This document shows, piece by piece, positions 34,513-47,386 of a DNA stretch of 64,000 nucleotides (the stretch's first letter is position 1; each line of letters starts with the position of its first letter). The notes below the pieces were generated by a model that was not told the origin of the DNA, ran no database searches, and saw only the letters and a program-made list of their open reading frames with translations. A program made the translations under genes and the position numbers. This stretch comes from Pleodorina starrii. Its lineage: Eukaryota > Chlorophyta > Chlorophyceae > Chlamydomonadales > Volvocaceae. The DNA lies in contig BRXU01000033.1 in NCBI GenBank assembly GCA_030267565.1, forward strand, positions 761,001 through 825,000, in the 5' to 3' direction.

Positions 34513-35951
34513 GGGGGGAGGCGGTTGTCTTGTGGGTTGCACGCCAGCCAGCAAGTTTCTCTGTTCCCGAGGAGGAGAATTTTTGCAGCTGCGGCAGCCG
34601 CGGCGGCAACGTTGGGTTCAGTTCTGGGTTGCGTTCTTTCGGGAAGTATTTTCCAGGAACATTGTGCACTGAGCACGTGAGCGTGCAGTGGAAGGCGGAA
34701 GGGTGGGCTGGGCGGTAGCATCCATGCTGGCCGCTGGGAGCGCCTACACATGCCCAGAAGCGCGATTGTCTGCGGCACGGAATGAGCAGGCGAGGCGAGG
34801 GTGTGGGCCGTGCTATACACCACGTGCCTGCACAGGTGCGCCAATTTTTTTGTTTTGATCAGCCGTCGTAGCTTGGCAGGCTTGAGGGTAGTGGGGTGTA
34901 GTTCATTGGGGGCCCAAACGATGGCGGGCCGAGTGGTGTGGCGCTGATGGGTGGGAACTGGTTGCCGGCGGTTGTGTTCCAGTCCAGGTACAGCGGCGGC
35001 GCTTTGCTTGGGAAAGCAGAGGCCTTCGGGCGGCTTTGTTGTTGTGTATCCGCGAAACGTAATCGTTTCGGCTCGGTTAATAACCGCGCGGATGAAGCGC
35101 CAGAACAAGTATCCGGTGGGCGGACAATGCCCAATGGGGTTGACCCCACGTGGGCGGTTGGCTTTCTGTTACGAAAGCGGTTCCGTTCCTTGTCGTTCCT
35201 CTTCCCTTCCCCGCCACGCAGCACGGCACCCAGTAATAGTGTCTCTACATGAGGTTTGTCATTAGAGTGGACCCCAGACCGATTGTAGAACATGTAGAGC
35301 CCGCGGGTCAGCTGGAACATACATGTGAGACAGTATGCAGGGGACCTGTGCCGCAGGAACCACACGTCGCGACAATGACGCGTCACAGCCGCGGCGGAGA
35401 ACGCAACCATGGAGCCGTCTTTTGAGTCGAAATAAAACACATACCGCTTACTAGCCGCCACAATGTGGGGGATGTCATGGTAAGGAAGGTGATGTGATCC
35501 TGTCGCCGTCCCTAGACTTCAACCTCGTGGATTAGTGCCGACAGATACGCCAAATGCCGGGAACGGGAGAGAGTGGGGAGCGGCTGCCAAGGGCCCTTAC
35601 ACTGCCGGTGTAGGCTGCGCGCAAGCGGCACCCCTCAGCCCTCACCCCACCCCGCCGCAGACGAACGGCCGCGCAGCCCAATCAAGAAAACGTGGCGCGA
35701 CCCCCGTCATTTTCGTCCGCGCGGTCGTGCTGAAGGCCCAGCCTTGCCCAGATCACCTTCAGTAAAGGGATTATTGCGGGCTTACGTTGGAGTAAGCCGG
35801 GTTAGTTAGGTGTAAGGCCTACGGGGCCGGCAGTGGTACGGCTGCTCGGCCCGCGGTCCGTGTTGTCAGGACCGCATAAAGTTGCGCGTTGGTAGCTGAC
35901 ATCTTATCTTGTGGAAGCAAGGTCTCTTCTGACATTTCAATTCTGTAACAG

Positions 35952-35973
35952 AATGGCAATGGCAATGGCAATG
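35952..35973 (+). repeat. Hexanucleotide repeat AATGGC
   Basis: Three full AATGGC units plus a partial fourth, in the intergenic region. Confidence 0.85.
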
Positions 35974-36503
35974 ATCCGGAGCAAGAACTAACACGGCACT
36001 AAGCTGATCTTTTTGCTGTATCAGGGTTGATTTACCGTACTGGCAATGATCACAAATGACCAATCAAACCGAGAAGCGTTCGGCCTGCAAGCGAGCCCGC
36101 TGAGGCCGACAATACACTTGAGTAGGACCCATGTCTATTTTCTGTCCAACCTCTGACCACATTTTCGCACAGAGGCGGTGCCTTGCGATTAACAGTTTCG
36201 GCGGGCTCGCTCGCAGGCTTTGCATGCAGTCTCGTGTTTACTTTTCATGAAATTACACACACGTGCTATGTCATTTCATGCACTTTTGGCTGTGGGTACC
36301 TTTTCGTACGCAAAATCCTTTCGCGATTGTGTACATGGCGCTCCGTAACCGCAGCTCCACGGCAGTTGGCCCCGCGTACTTAAAGCTAGGCTCAACATCG
36401 AAAATATTCAGAGACTCATAAATCTTCATCGCTGCACCCATCTTTTTCCGCTAATCGGCGCCAGGCTCCCTCTCACGAAACAAGCACCATAGCGCCGCGC
36501 GGA

Positions 36504-36984
36504 ATGTTCAAGCTCCCGGTGGACGTCTACTTCCTCATGGTGCCTATCGCCTGCGCTGCTGTGGGCCTCGTCACCATGACTGCTCGCATTCCAACCCGCG
36601 ACCCAGAGTAAGTCTGCTGTTGCCGTCGCGCATTGACTGTCGTGGTACCTCAAGGCTGACGTGGCACGCGTTTCCGAAATGGCAGGGCCACTCGCAATCC
36701 TGCCTTTTATGAAGACGAGAAATATGCTGCATCTGTTGGCGCTCGTTACGGAAACGAGATCAAATCGGTAAGCCTGCTCAACTGTTCAGCTCGTTCGCAT
36801 GGCGAAAGATGCGCCACCAACTCGACCCTCACTTGTCGCCCCTCAGCTCTTCGACATGCGCATCCGCGCCAAGAAGTTCTCCGTGTTTAACAACGAGGTA
36901 CGCTTCTTGCAAAGGCGCATTCGTAGTATTGGCCGCTTATCACTTCTCTTGTTCCTCCTCCTGCAGGTCACGGTGCCCGAGTAA
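36504..36984 (+). CDS. 84-residue single-pass membrane protein, unknown function
   Basis: Four short exons, 36504-36607, 36686-36767, 36847-36897 and 36967-36984, with good GT-AG borders and consistent phase, give 84 residues ending VTVPE. Residues 5-27 (PVDVYFLMVPIACAAVGLVT) form one hydrophobic span near the N-terminus, followed by a charged, Arg/Lys/Tyr-rich tail with motifs RIPTRDPEATRNPAFYEDEK and FDMRIRAKKFSVFNNE. Size and layout resemble small accessory subunits of mitochondrial respiratory complexes (MLRQ/B12D-like), which insert without a cleaved presequence. That is an inference from architecture; I do not recognise the family. Very short introns and a tiny last exon are typical of Chlamydomonas. 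A TGTAA signal follows at 37224-37228. Confidence 0.75.
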
Positions 36985-38732
36985 CTTATCGACGTCATGG
37001 TTCCGGCTTATACTCGAAGATATCGTTACTAAAGTAGTGAATTCAAGGTTCTCATTTTACTGGTATTGGTTCTTGTATGTGATCGGAGTCTAGGTCTTCC
37101 CAGCGAGGTCTTGGAGACTTTCGGAGGTTTCGAAGTGAGTCTCATGTCGCTTTCGGTTTCTATGGCCGATATCTGTGCCCATAACTCAATGTGAACAGTA
37201 CGCTTTGAGTTGGATAGTGGCTTTGTAATGTGCTTCTCGGTTGGTTGGGCGATTTGCGGTTTCGGGGCAGATACGCACCGAAGTGCCCACTGATCTTAGG
37301 GCGTTCCTGGCGATGATACGAGGCTTAATGCTGACTTTAGTGCGCTCCAGTACTCTTATGACTGGATAGATATAACGGGTCATGCACGTAAGGACGTGGC
37401 AAGTAAACCTCTTGGAGTCTCGGTGTGGACCACGCCCCCATGCTTTGTAAGGTTTGGATGGTTCTGCTGCATTCACCGGCGCCGACAAGTTCCGCAGCCA
37501 TACACTACTGAGACGGTCCAATAAGTCCAGTCAGGGTTTCGCGATGGTCCCCGTTGAGCAGTGTGGACAGCATTTGGTAGGCGGGAAGCAGCGCGGGGCG
37601 GCAGTCCAACCACGCAACCAGCCTTCATGAAACTCGTTATACTACCACATCGTCCACGCTGTCGGACTACTCGATCGGCAAACATACGGATGCAGCAGGC
37701 TGTAAACTTCACTATATCAGTGTGACTTGCAAAAAGCTGGAAAGCTACGCCTGCACGGCCATCACTGGCCATCTCGCAGCAGACAGGCAGCAATTTGTGT
37801 TGCCCGGACCAGCCCGGACTGTGGTGCCCAGAATTGTCGTCAAGAACAAAATGACAGACCCACGACTACTGAGTGCACGGGTGCACTGACGGAAGCCTTC
37901 CAAGACACAAGAAGGACCGCGGGTCGACCTCTCTGCGTTAATAGTGTACAGCGGCGGCACGCCGTACTAATGGACTGGCCACCAGGTCACAACGGGCGGA
38001 AATCGTAGGCCCCTCGTCGCTTGTTTCACGTCACGCGCTGCACTGGCTTTACGTCCCTCCGTCCGGACAGGACGGAGCAGTTTGCCCCCCTACCGCACCG
38101 CCGCCAAGTGCCAAGAAACCAACAATCTAATAACGAATTCCACACAACACTTTGAATGGATCGATGTGCCTCCCTCCTATGTACATTTGCGCCGACTATC
38201 TCGTCCCCAGACATCGCTCCACGTTCCGCGTAACTCACTGCTTCAGTCTCTCTGGCCCCACCATCACCCCTTTCACCTCAAGCCGTGCTTAACAGTTTGT
38301 GCTAAGAAATTGTGAGACAATCGACACAGCTTAGACACACGACAAAGAAGGTATTGGGGCGCCTGGAGGTTCCACCTGCAGCAACCTGACAAGTGATAAC
38401 CCAGAAGCCAGGCGTTGACCCATGGGTCATATAGGCCACACGGGCTCCCAGCCGCAGCCCCAGACGATGGCTTGATACCGCCACGGTGACAGTCTCAGTC
38501 AAAAACTTTGGACCGGACAGTGGTACCCGACCCGACCCGACCTCAGGAAAATTCCTGCCTGTGCTGACAGGAAGGCATCACCGGCCCACCACCGCCAACC
38601 GGCTCCCACTCTCTGTGTGTTATTCGCGGGAGTGGTCACACGCAGTACCGCATCGAACATTAGGTGCATCTTCCGCATTCAGCAGTCTTTGTTCCCGAAC
38701 TGAGCCCAAACAGAGACCCCCGAACTTTAAGC
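36985..38732. other. Convergent gene-free interval
   Basis: This stretch holds the 3' UTR of the 84-residue protein gene (TGTAA at 37224-37228) and, on the other side, the 3' end of the alpha/beta hydrolase gene. No coding exon is supported; short open frames lack splice or family support. Confidence 0.5.
37224..37228 (+). terminator. Poly(A) signal TGTAA of the 84-residue protein gene
   Basis: First TGTAA after the stop, about 240 nt downstream. Confidence 0.45.
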
Positions 38733-41700
38733 TTAGCGCCGCACGCGGCCAATTGCGCCGCCAGTGGCGCCAGACGCCGGCCAACGTACGACACGTATGA
38801 CAGGCATCGGCGCTGTCCGCAACGCCGCGACGGGACGCAGGGCGCGCGAGGGCAGGTACGCCACTGGCGCGGTCCGGGAACCAGCGTGGTGCAGCTGCGG
38901 GTTAGACGGCTTCCGGGCCGCACCGTGCTGCTGCAGCGGCAGGCACTGCAGCGGCGGCAGCTGTGAGCCCATGTGCCATACAGCGTAAGGCCCGCTCCGT
39001 TCGCTGCACTTCTCCAAGATGAAACCCACGATCGCCAGCAGCGCCAGGTGCGTGCGCTCCTCCGAGCGGGGCATCCCCCCGCTGCTGGCGCCGCCACCGC
39101 CCTCGGGGCCAATGACGCCGTCCTCGGAGCTGAGGGCCGCCAAGGCCATGAGTACGGCAGCCGCCAGAGGAAATTTCGGCTGTGGGCCGGCGAAGATGAG
39201 CAAGGAGAGTAGTGGCCACGGCAGCCGAAAAGCCGCCGATCGCCAATGTGAGAGGGCGCGGGTGGTATCGGCGGGGACAGCGGGCTCAGGGACGCCGCCG
39301 CGGCCGCCGGTGGCGCTTCTGGTGACGATGGCTGAGCCCACGAAGAAGGCGCCCGGGTGCTGTGACCAAACTGCCTGTAGGGCTTCGATGGCGATGGTGG
39401 GTCCAGCGGCGAGGACACCGCGGTCGGCGAGGGAGACGACGGGCGGCACCTGGCGGGCCGGTGGGGCGACCAACGGGCCGAGGGGGAGGCGGCCGCGGCC
39501 TCCAGCCTGTGCAGGTGCAACGGAGAGCGACGTCGTCTCGGTCGCGGTCGCGTTGATGACCTCCTTGGCGGTGCGCCTGGTGCAGCCCAGCGCCGCCGCC
39601 ATCACATCCGCCTGGCAGTCGTCATCCGCCAGGAAGCCCCCGTGGCCCAGGTCCTCGCGGAGCAGAACGGAGGGCTGGGGGGCGGAGGGGCCCAGCAGCG
39701 CGGCGCGGCGGGCCTGGAGGCGGGGGAAGGGGGGATGGAGGGAGTGCGGGGTGATGCGGAGGAGCACCAGGCAGGCTGTCAGGCTCCACAGCCAGAGAGC
39801 AGGGACTCTGGGGCCGTGGCGAAGAGGCTTGCCCCTTCGTCCACGCCCCTTCGTCCACGCACCCCTCCCACCTTCTCCGTTAACCCTCCCTCCCTCCTGG
39901 CCCCTGTCCCATCGCGCTCTGGTGTCCCTCCCTGCCTCCCTCCCTCCCTGCCTCCCTGCCTCCCTCCCTCTCACCAGTATGGCCGCCACCTCCCTCACGG
40001 GCACCAGGTTGTCCCGCCCCGATAGCACCACGGCGCACTGCGGGGGCAGCTCCGAGGGCCACAGGTTGACTCGGGCCCAGTCCAGACGCCGACGGAGGGC
40101 CACAGAGCAGTGGAACTCGGCAACAACCAGGCCTGGAAAAGGGAGGAAGTAAAGGGGAGATTAAAGGGGCGATTCAGGTGGAGCGGCGGCGGCGGGTGGC
40201 GGCTGGCGGAGTCTGATGGGACTGGGAGGGATGGACGACACACCGTGACAGCGCACACCCACCACATGACCGTCCAAGTCACAAAGCGCACTGGTACTGA
40301 CACGCAATGAGGACCCAGCATTCAGTGGGCAGAGACGTGCACAGGGCCTTACCCTTGATAAGGCTGCGCAAGAGGCGGCGGCGGCTGAATGGATGTTCCT
40401 GCAGCTGCTCCCCCTGCTCCCCCTGCTCGTGTGTCAGCGGCTGCTGGTAGATGGCGTTGCGGACTAGGTGGGGCAGGAACATGGCGAAGCTGGGGGGGCG
40501 GGCAGGGACAGGGAAGGGTGGAAGGGGAAGGAGACGTGATGCGGGAGGTACACATCTAGGCGGATCGAAGGGGGCTTAAACTTTTGTCGCATGCGGTGTC
40601 AGTCAGACCGGCGGGGCCGTGGACAGTTGATCGTTGGAAATGGCGCGGTGCGAGCTGCGAGGCGAGCACATCAGCACGCCCCGGTGACCGCTTGAGCGCA
40701 AGGCTTTTGAGCGCCGCGTGCCTGACTAGCGACTAGTGACCCACACACTACGGTATACAGAAATGTGGCTGCGGCCAGAGGAGGCGCCCCCTCTCCGCCT
40801 CTGCTCACCATACGGGGTCCACCAGTGTGAGGCGGCTGATGGCGGGGGCGGCGGACGAGGCGGCGGCCAGCTTGGTGAGCGCGGAGGCGACCAGGGTGCC
40901 GTACGAGTGGGCCAGCAGCGACATGCGCGTCACGCCCTGCGGTGCGGGGCACAAAGGCAGCGAGAAACGGAATGAAGCAGTAGAGGTTTGAATGGGGGGG
41001 CATGGTTCCTCCCGTTTCTTCGCCCTGAACTGTTAGAGACCTTCGCGACAACACCAACCACCACCACCACTCCGGAATCCGCGTCCCGACAGCCCCGGTC
41101 CCGGCCCCGCTGTCCCCGGTCCGTCACCCAAGCGCACTCCGTCCCTCCGCCAGCCCCTCACCCGTGCGGCCAGGAAGTCCGCCACATCGGTCGCCACCTC
41201 GTGAGGCGCGGGGATGGTGGTCGTCAGCCGCATCGACACGTGCTTGTACTGTACGGCATACACGGGCCGCCGACCGCCCGACGCCGCCACCAGCCGACCC
41301 AGCAGCCGCAAGTACGGCGTAAGGCCCAGTCCGATGCCGTGCAGGAACACCAGCGGGTCATCGTCGCCACCGTCGGCGCCAGCGGTTCCTCCAGCTCCCT
41401 TGTTGGTGGCAGGGCTGGCGGTGGCTGATGTGTTGTCGGAGGCGGGGGGCAGCCATGTGTAGATGGTGGCGGTGCCGTTGGGGGTGGCGGTGGCGCGGAA
41501 GCCCATGAGCTTGAGGGCGATGTGGGTCGCGGCGGCAACGGCCTCCGTCAGCAGGTAGAAGACGAGCGGGCGGTAACTGGCGACCAGCGGGTCGGCGGTG
41601 CAGGCCAGCAGCTTGACCTTGGCGGCGTTGGCGTTGGCGGCGGCGGCGGTGGTGGTGGCGGTGGCGGCGGCGCCCCCTACTGCTGAGGGCTGGCTGACTT

Positions 41701-42737
41701 GCGGTTGGCCGTTGTGCGAGTGCTGCTGTTGCTGTTGCAGCTGCTGTTGGGGTTGGTGGTGTACGAGCTCCATGAGGCGGGAGGCCCAGCTGCGGATGCG
41801 GGGGCAGGGCACGGCGGCGCCATCTGGTCCAGCGGCGTCGGCCTGCTCCGGAGCTGAGGCCGATGAGTGCTCTCCGGCTTCAGCGGCGGTTGCCGCCACT
41901 CCTGGCACTGGCTGCGCGGTCCCCTGGTTATGGTGGTTATGGTAGTTGTGTTGGTTGTACGGCAGCAGCAGGTACGCCAGCAGTTGTGTGACGTGGCTGA
42001 GGTGCAGCTGGTGGGGACCCGCCAGTCCGTTGAACCACTGGCTCAGCAGCTGGCCGCCGGACAGCAGCTGCAGGTGGCCCTCCTGCGAAGGCGAGGGGGA
42101 CGGAAAGGAGGGCCAAAAGGACAAAGTGATTGTTAGGGAATGGCAGGCAATATGCATCCAGGCAGTTCGTCAGGACGCTGAGGCTGTTGGGTCATGGAGG
42201 CGTGAGGTGCGAAGATGATGCACTGCCCCGAAGTACGATGTGGGTCAGAAGCTCAGAACCCAAACCGTCTGCTGAACAAACGATTATCAACCGAAGGTTT
42301 CAGGACGTATTCCCCATGACCCCATCACGAGAGGTGCCGTAACGTATGTGGTTAGTATTTCAGTTGCGTCCGTTGCGCCGCACCACGCCACCCACCCGCT
42401 CGTCGAACAGCTTATCAGCCACTTGCTCCGCGTGAGAGCAACCGCTGGCCAAAGTCTCTTTGAGGCTGTCCGCGATGTGCGCAGCGCTGTCTCCAAAATG
42501 AGAGGCTGCATTCGTCTGCTTGCTGAGACGTCCAAAGCCGGGCAAGCGGATGGACGAAGCTGCCCCCTTCCGGCGGTTGGCAGCAGATGCGCCAGCGGGC
42601 GAGCTGTGCGCGCTGAAGCGAACAGCAGCCGATGCCGCGAAGGCCAATTCACAGCATGCCAGACTGAGCGCAACAGCCGGCGGCAGCGCAGCGGTTGCGG
42701 CGACAACAAGCGCAAGGGACACCTGCGAGGTCGGCAT
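38733..42737 (-). CDS. Alpha/beta hydrolase, possibly membrane-associated
   Basis: Exons: 42737-42396, 42082-41162, 40936-40809, 40489-40353, 40132-39975 and 39674-38733 (last border least certain). The joined protein has the alpha/beta hydrolase core in order: FLHGIGLGLTPYLRLL (oxyanion HG), nucleophile elbow SLLAHSYGTLVAS (catalytic Ser in A-H-S-Y-G), LTLVDPVCFAMFLPHL, acid VVLSGRDNLVPV, and histidine DLGHGGFLADDD. The N-terminus (MPTSQVSLALVVAATAALPP) is hydrophobic, and exon 2 has a Gln-rich insert before the core. The 280-residue tail is Pro/Gly-rich with a hydrophobic stretch (LPWPLLSLLIFAGP). The substrate is unknown; lipid or ester hydrolysis is likely. Exon 1 to 2 is phase 0 with donor CGG/GTGGGT; it might instead be a separate 125-residue gene ending at 42360. 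Confidence 0.75.
39925..39972. repeat. Polypyrimidine CCTCCCT/GCCT repeat in an intron
   Basis: Nearly uninterrupted TCCC/CCTG repeat directly after the 5' splice site of the alpha/beta hydrolase intron 39974-39675 (purine strand is the transcript). Confidence 0.8.
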
Positions 42738-45238
42738 GGAGTTGTTAATCGGGATGGTTTTTTTGTCAGAACGCGGCAATTGTCGCGGCAAACCTTGATG
42801 CAAGTATAAATATGTACACGAATTACATTAGCGTGATGCAGCGCATATGCATTGCGTCGATATCGCTTGGAGGCCCCGGAAGCGCGAAGCGTTGCCCTCA
42901 CACCGACATAACCATAACAACTGAACAAGTGTGACGCCGACTTACCAGCGAAGCAGCATCCACAGTCCATCTTTGCATGCAAAGATGGGCGAAAGGTTGT
43001 ATGTTGTCGACGCCGGCAGGCGTCAATGGTAGATTGATAGGCGCGAAGCGTGAATTAGACTGAGCCGTGCGTAAGCATGCCGACGAAAAGTCGCACTCCG
43101 GACGCCCTGATGTTGCACTTATGTACTTATTAAAATAAATCATTTATTGCCTGGATATGATGGAGCGGGCGTCAGTCGTGCGTCCCCGAGGCCCGGAGGC
43201 CGACGGGACGAGTGAGGCTGGGAGTGAGGACCGTTGCTCGTTGCGAGGCCACCAGGCCGCGGGAAGCCGGGAACCCGCACGTCGCAGTGTAAGATACAAA
43301 ATTAATGCCTGTAATAGTTATGCATCAAGTTTTAAATTTCGTTATATGCTTCAGAGACTTCCACGTGGTCTGCTTCACGTATTGAGCCCTTAAACTCTCG
43401 CACTTCATTGCACTTGGCTCTGTCTGAATTAAGCAACCCTTAGTAAATTTATATTTTACATGGCATTTGCATATGGCTGAAACTATCAAGACGAGCAGGT
43501 ATGTGCACAATACGTTACAATTGCAACCGTTTAGCCATACCCGCTCGATAAAAGCAAGTTTCGACTTGTGGAGTGCTTCATGCATTATATCAACACTACA
43601 ATTTCGTAGAAGATGATTGCTACTCTGATCCTAAGTACATCTCCTCTGTTTGTGTGATGAATACGCAAGTACTCGCGTGCTCTCGATAACGATGATGATG
43701 GTGCTCTCGAACTATCCAAATAAGAACTAGCAGACTGTACGGCGTGAGTCCAGGTTGCAGCTCGGTGAGGGGAGGCTTCTAGTGACGTACGCCCCGAAAC
43801 GAGTCTCGCGGCAAAGACAGTTGGCGCACGTTGGTTCATTGTCAAAATTTGTGTGATATTCGGGCTCATGAAACAAAAAAAGACTTATCTTGCGCGTCCT
43901 GTCACGAGCGAAGAGAGCGATTGTCACAGCTTGGGTGCGCTTTCGAGGTTTTCAAAGATAGGCGCAAATCCGATATATTACATAATCTCGATCCCGACAG
44001 CTAACGAGGGTCATGGGACGGTTCGTGCAATCCTTCGGTTGGCCGAGTCTGCCGGATCGCGGCGCCGCGACCTTGCCGGGCGCGACAATGCCCGTGAGGC
44101 TGCGGCAGAAATAAAGATATGGTATGCTGTGCGATACGCCTGGACGCTGCTGGCCACTCAGCAAAACTCCGCTTCCTCCGGTTTGACCGTCGAGTTGCAT
44201 CCGGCTCGCTCACATCCAGGAGGTGCACGGCGAGGAGGTACATACGTGTGTTCGATCGCCCACACCGCCATTTTTCCCAGCCCTGGATCAGCGCTGTGTC
44301 CGCTGCTGCGTTGGTTGTTTCACGCAGTCCTTCACCGGTCCTGCAGCCGTCCGAACATAACGCCAGCCAAAGTCGCTGCCGCACGCTGCCTACCGCGGGC
44401 GCCTCAGCGTGAGACGATAGGAACCCGGTCGGCCTGCCCAAGCACGCACGCAAGCCACCCGTGCGCCAGCCATATGTACACATATGTACCCATATTCTAC
44501 AGACAGAGATTACATCACAGCAAAGCACACCGAACGAATTGCGAGACAATTAGGATACTGGAAGATTGTAATCTCACTTTCGGCACTTGTCGACGCAATT
44601 GGCCAAACCACGGCATTTTAAAGCTTTGAGGGATATACACAAGCACTACTGACTATGGAACTTGTACTTTTTCGGGTGTCGCCGAAGGCCAGGTCTCGGG
44701 ACCAATAGCGGACCAACCGACATGTACCGTGCAAGAAGTGATATAGGCCCGCCCACACAAAATTCATGCGATGTGTACAAATACACGAGCATTATTCCGT
44801 GTGCATAATTTGCTTTTGTGCTAGCACAGGGGTAGCGTGCCACAAGGTAGATGCTGATGTGCACATGCCTGCCGACTCTTTGTCCTCGCTGGCACTAGCC
44901 CTGGCTTGCTTCTGCATTTATTCATGGCATCATGTCCTGGTATGTTTTGTTACCCTATGAATGATGTCATTGGGTTGTGCGTGAACCGCAGATTTTGACG
45001 GTACAGAGTGAGAGGCCGGGAGGCCAACGAATTTGAGTGATTGTGTGATACCGTTGGCAGGCCATCCAGGCCGCGGGGAGTTGCTCGTTGGGTAAAACCG
45101 CTCATATATATAGACCATATGTAGACGAAGACTTGCATAGTCAAGCACACTCCCGTTTGGCTCCCTTGGACACGGTCAGTTAAAATTCTTTCGCCCCTTA
45201 CTTTCTTCTGTCAAAGTTCTTATCGAGTGTTCGCAACA
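42738..45238. other. AT-richer gene-free interval
   Basis: Between the divergent alpha/beta hydrolase and dioxygenase genes I find no supported coding exon. A TATA-like TATTTATA (minus strand) lies about 70 bp upstream of the hydrolase start. A GC-rich island at 43153-43294 stands out and is listed separately. Open frames at 43853-44629 (+) and 44549-44001 (-) overlap each other and resemble no family. Confidence 0.5.
43153..43294 (+). other. GC-rich, hairpin-forming island in AT-rich DNA (candidate structured RNA)
   Basis: About 140 bp of high GC sit between AT-rich flanks. CGTCCC at 43181-43186 pairs with GGGACG at 43205-43210, with an inner GGCC/GGCC pairing, and GCGGG at 43259-43263 pairs with CCCGC at 43274-43278. 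An AT box (TTAAAATAAAT) lies just upstream and TGTAA just downstream (43289-43293). It might be a small RNA gene or a short GC-rich insertion; no known RNA family was recognised and strand is a guess. Confidence 0.3.
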
Positions 45239-47386
45239 ATGTCAACCGAGCTGAAGACAAGCAGGTAAAGCCTGATAAATTTAGTAGTGGAACCTTATGA
45301 AGGCTTGATATTTCTGAAATGCATGCAACGAACATGGGATGCATAATAACTGAAATGCCGTGGTGTCCCGCGAATTTGGCGATAGCCCATTTGCATCAGC
45401 CACAAGCAGTAACCCACCTGCCCGGCGCGACCCAAATAATTCATGACCTCGTTTCCTTCGTCGCCCCGCAGGCAGGGCTCCGTGGTCCCCTTCACGCTGA
45501 TTGAGGGCCGCGATGCGTGGACTGCCGCCGACTACCCGGTGCTTGAGGATCACATGCTGCACCTGACCCCGGAACACGTGGCGGAGCTGGACGCGGCGGT
45601 GCAGGCGGTACTAGCCAGCGGCAAAAGGCTGCAGGTGCGTGGGGTCGGGGGCTGATTCAGGAGAGTGCCCGGCACGATGGCCAAAAACGGAGAGGAGCCG
45701 AGTGGTGACCGTGGCAGGGATGACATTCGATTTGGGTTTCAACTGTGGGAAACCAGGGGATGAAAGCACACCAACATTTGCAGGATGGATTGTCTTCAGA
45801 GTGTATCCAGTAACGCAGCGAGCAGACATGCCTTCTCAGCAGCATACGGTGGATCTAAAACATTGACACTTTCCACATCGCCGTTCCCCGCTGACTTTTC
45901 GCCCCCAGGACGTGGACCTGTCCGACTTGGACCTCCCCACGCTGTCTGGTCCGCTGTTTGAGGCGGGTCGGGAGGCTCAGTTCGGTCGCGGCTGGGCGCT
46001 GGTCCGCGGCGTGCCCGTGTGGCGCTACAGCCGGCAGCAGCAGTTGGCTGCGTACTGGATCCTGGGGCTGCACTGGGGCCGTGCCGTGCCGCAGAACGCA
46101 AAGGGCCACCTGATTGGGCACATCAAGGACATCGGACACGACCCCAAGAACCCACTCACGCGACTCTACGCCACCAATGCCGCGCAGCCCTGGCACAACG
46201 ACGGGCCCGCGGACCTCGTCTGTAAGTCGTTAAGGGGTCGGGAAGAAATGAAACCCCCGCTCGGAGAGAACATTTCTGGGGCATGGTCTGTAGCTTTGGT
46301 TTGCATTGTTCGCTGTTTGGGTCCGCCGGTGTTCAATTAAGGGCCTGTCTTACCCATTTGAATCCAAGCCTTATTCGTTGTCTGCGAATTCCGGCCCCAA
46401 CTCTGGTTGTGACGGTGTTTCATGGCAATCACGCGTTATTCGTTTCCCTGCCCTCTATCCCTGCTGCCCCCAGCGCTGCTGTGCCTGTCGGACGCTGAGG
46501 AGGGCGGTGACAGCGGCTGGTCCTCATCCATCTCAGTGCACAACGAGATCCTCCGCCGGGCCCCGCACCTGGCACCGGTGCTGGCGGGACCCTGGTTCTT
46601 TGACCGCAAGTCCGAGGTGCCGGAGGGTGAGGTGGGGTGGCTAGGAGTTTGGTGGGGCCAGGCTAGGACGGGTGGATCTATGGGTTGGCGTACGTGGAGT
46701 GGCCGATGTGTCCGGATGCACTTCGGACCACCGGTGTGTAAGGCAATCGTCGGGTATGACTGGGACATCTTGGGGATTCTAACCCACATTTGTGCATGGC
46801 TAATGCTAGATACGAAACTCACATGTCCACGTGCAAACGGTTTGCGACATAAGACTTGATTTGTACGCGTTCCGGTTCAGCACCCGGGTGTATCAGCGCT
46901 GTCACCTGCCGCGTAGCGATCCATTAAGTGTGTCCTTCCTTTTCGGCTCTCCCCTCAGGCAAGAAGCCCTTCTTCGAGATTCCTGTCTTCAACTACCACC
47001 GCGGCTACCTTTCGGTCAACTATTCTGACAACTACTACCACCTCAGCCAGCGCCACCCCGAGGTGCCCAAGCTGCAGCAGCAACACCACGAGGCCATGGC
47101 CCTGTTCAACAACCTCGCATGCAGCCCCGAGCTCAGCATCCGAATGGTGCTGCGGCCAGGGGACGTGCAGCTGCTGTCAAACCACACATGCCTGCACTAC
47201 CGAGGGGCATTCCGCGACAGCCCCCAGCACACGCGGCACCTGCTGCGCCTGTGGCTGTCCCCGCCCAACGACCGACCGCTGCCCGAGTGCTACTCAGAGA
47301 TCATGGCGGGTAGCGTGGTGCCGGGCAAGAGGGGAGGGATCATCATCCAGGGGGCGGCACCAAACATACCGACGGAGGCGGAGTGA
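45239..47386 (+). CDS. TauD/TfdA-type Fe(II)/2-oxoglutarate dioxygenase
   Basis: Exons: 45239-45264, 45472-45634, 45909-46221, 46474-46626 and 46959-47386, all in phase, about 360 residues. The first exon codes for only eight residues (MSTELKTS). The fold belongs to the clavaminate synthase-like/TauD group: substrate-side block FGRGWALVRGVPVWRYS, iron ligands in QPWHNDGPADLVSLLCL (H-x-D), and the distal His and 2-oxoglutarate Arg in LHYRGAFRDSPQ and HLLRLWLSPP. All three metal ligands and the Arg are present, so the enzyme should be active. The substrate is unknown; relatives of this plant/fungal subfamily are poorly characterised. There is no clear targeting peptide. The stop TGA is at 47384-47386 and a TGTAA signal follows at 48134-48138. 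Confidence 0.9.

Larger units (their letters stand above)
34328..36503. other. Malate synthase 3' UTR and gene-free interval
   Basis: A candidate poly(A) signal TGTAA is at 34508-34512, giving a 3' UTR of about 200 nt. Beyond it no coding exon is supported. An AATGGC hexamer repeat is at 35952-35973, and the 36.1-36.5 kb part should hold the promoter of the next gene. Confidence 0.5.

Noticed and set aside
39019..40152. 377-codon + strand open frame
   Set aside because: It is antisense to the alpha/beta hydrolase exons, which carry catalytic motifs; the + frame is a shadow.
42360..42737. Separate 125-residue gene
   Set aside because: A strong phase-0 donor at 42395 joins exactly to the phase-0 acceptor of the alpha/beta hydrolase exon, so it was merged; the separate-gene model remains possible.
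43853..44629. 258-codon + strand open frame and overlapping minus-strand frame
   Set aside because: Neither resembles a protein family, and composition is that of intergenic DNA.
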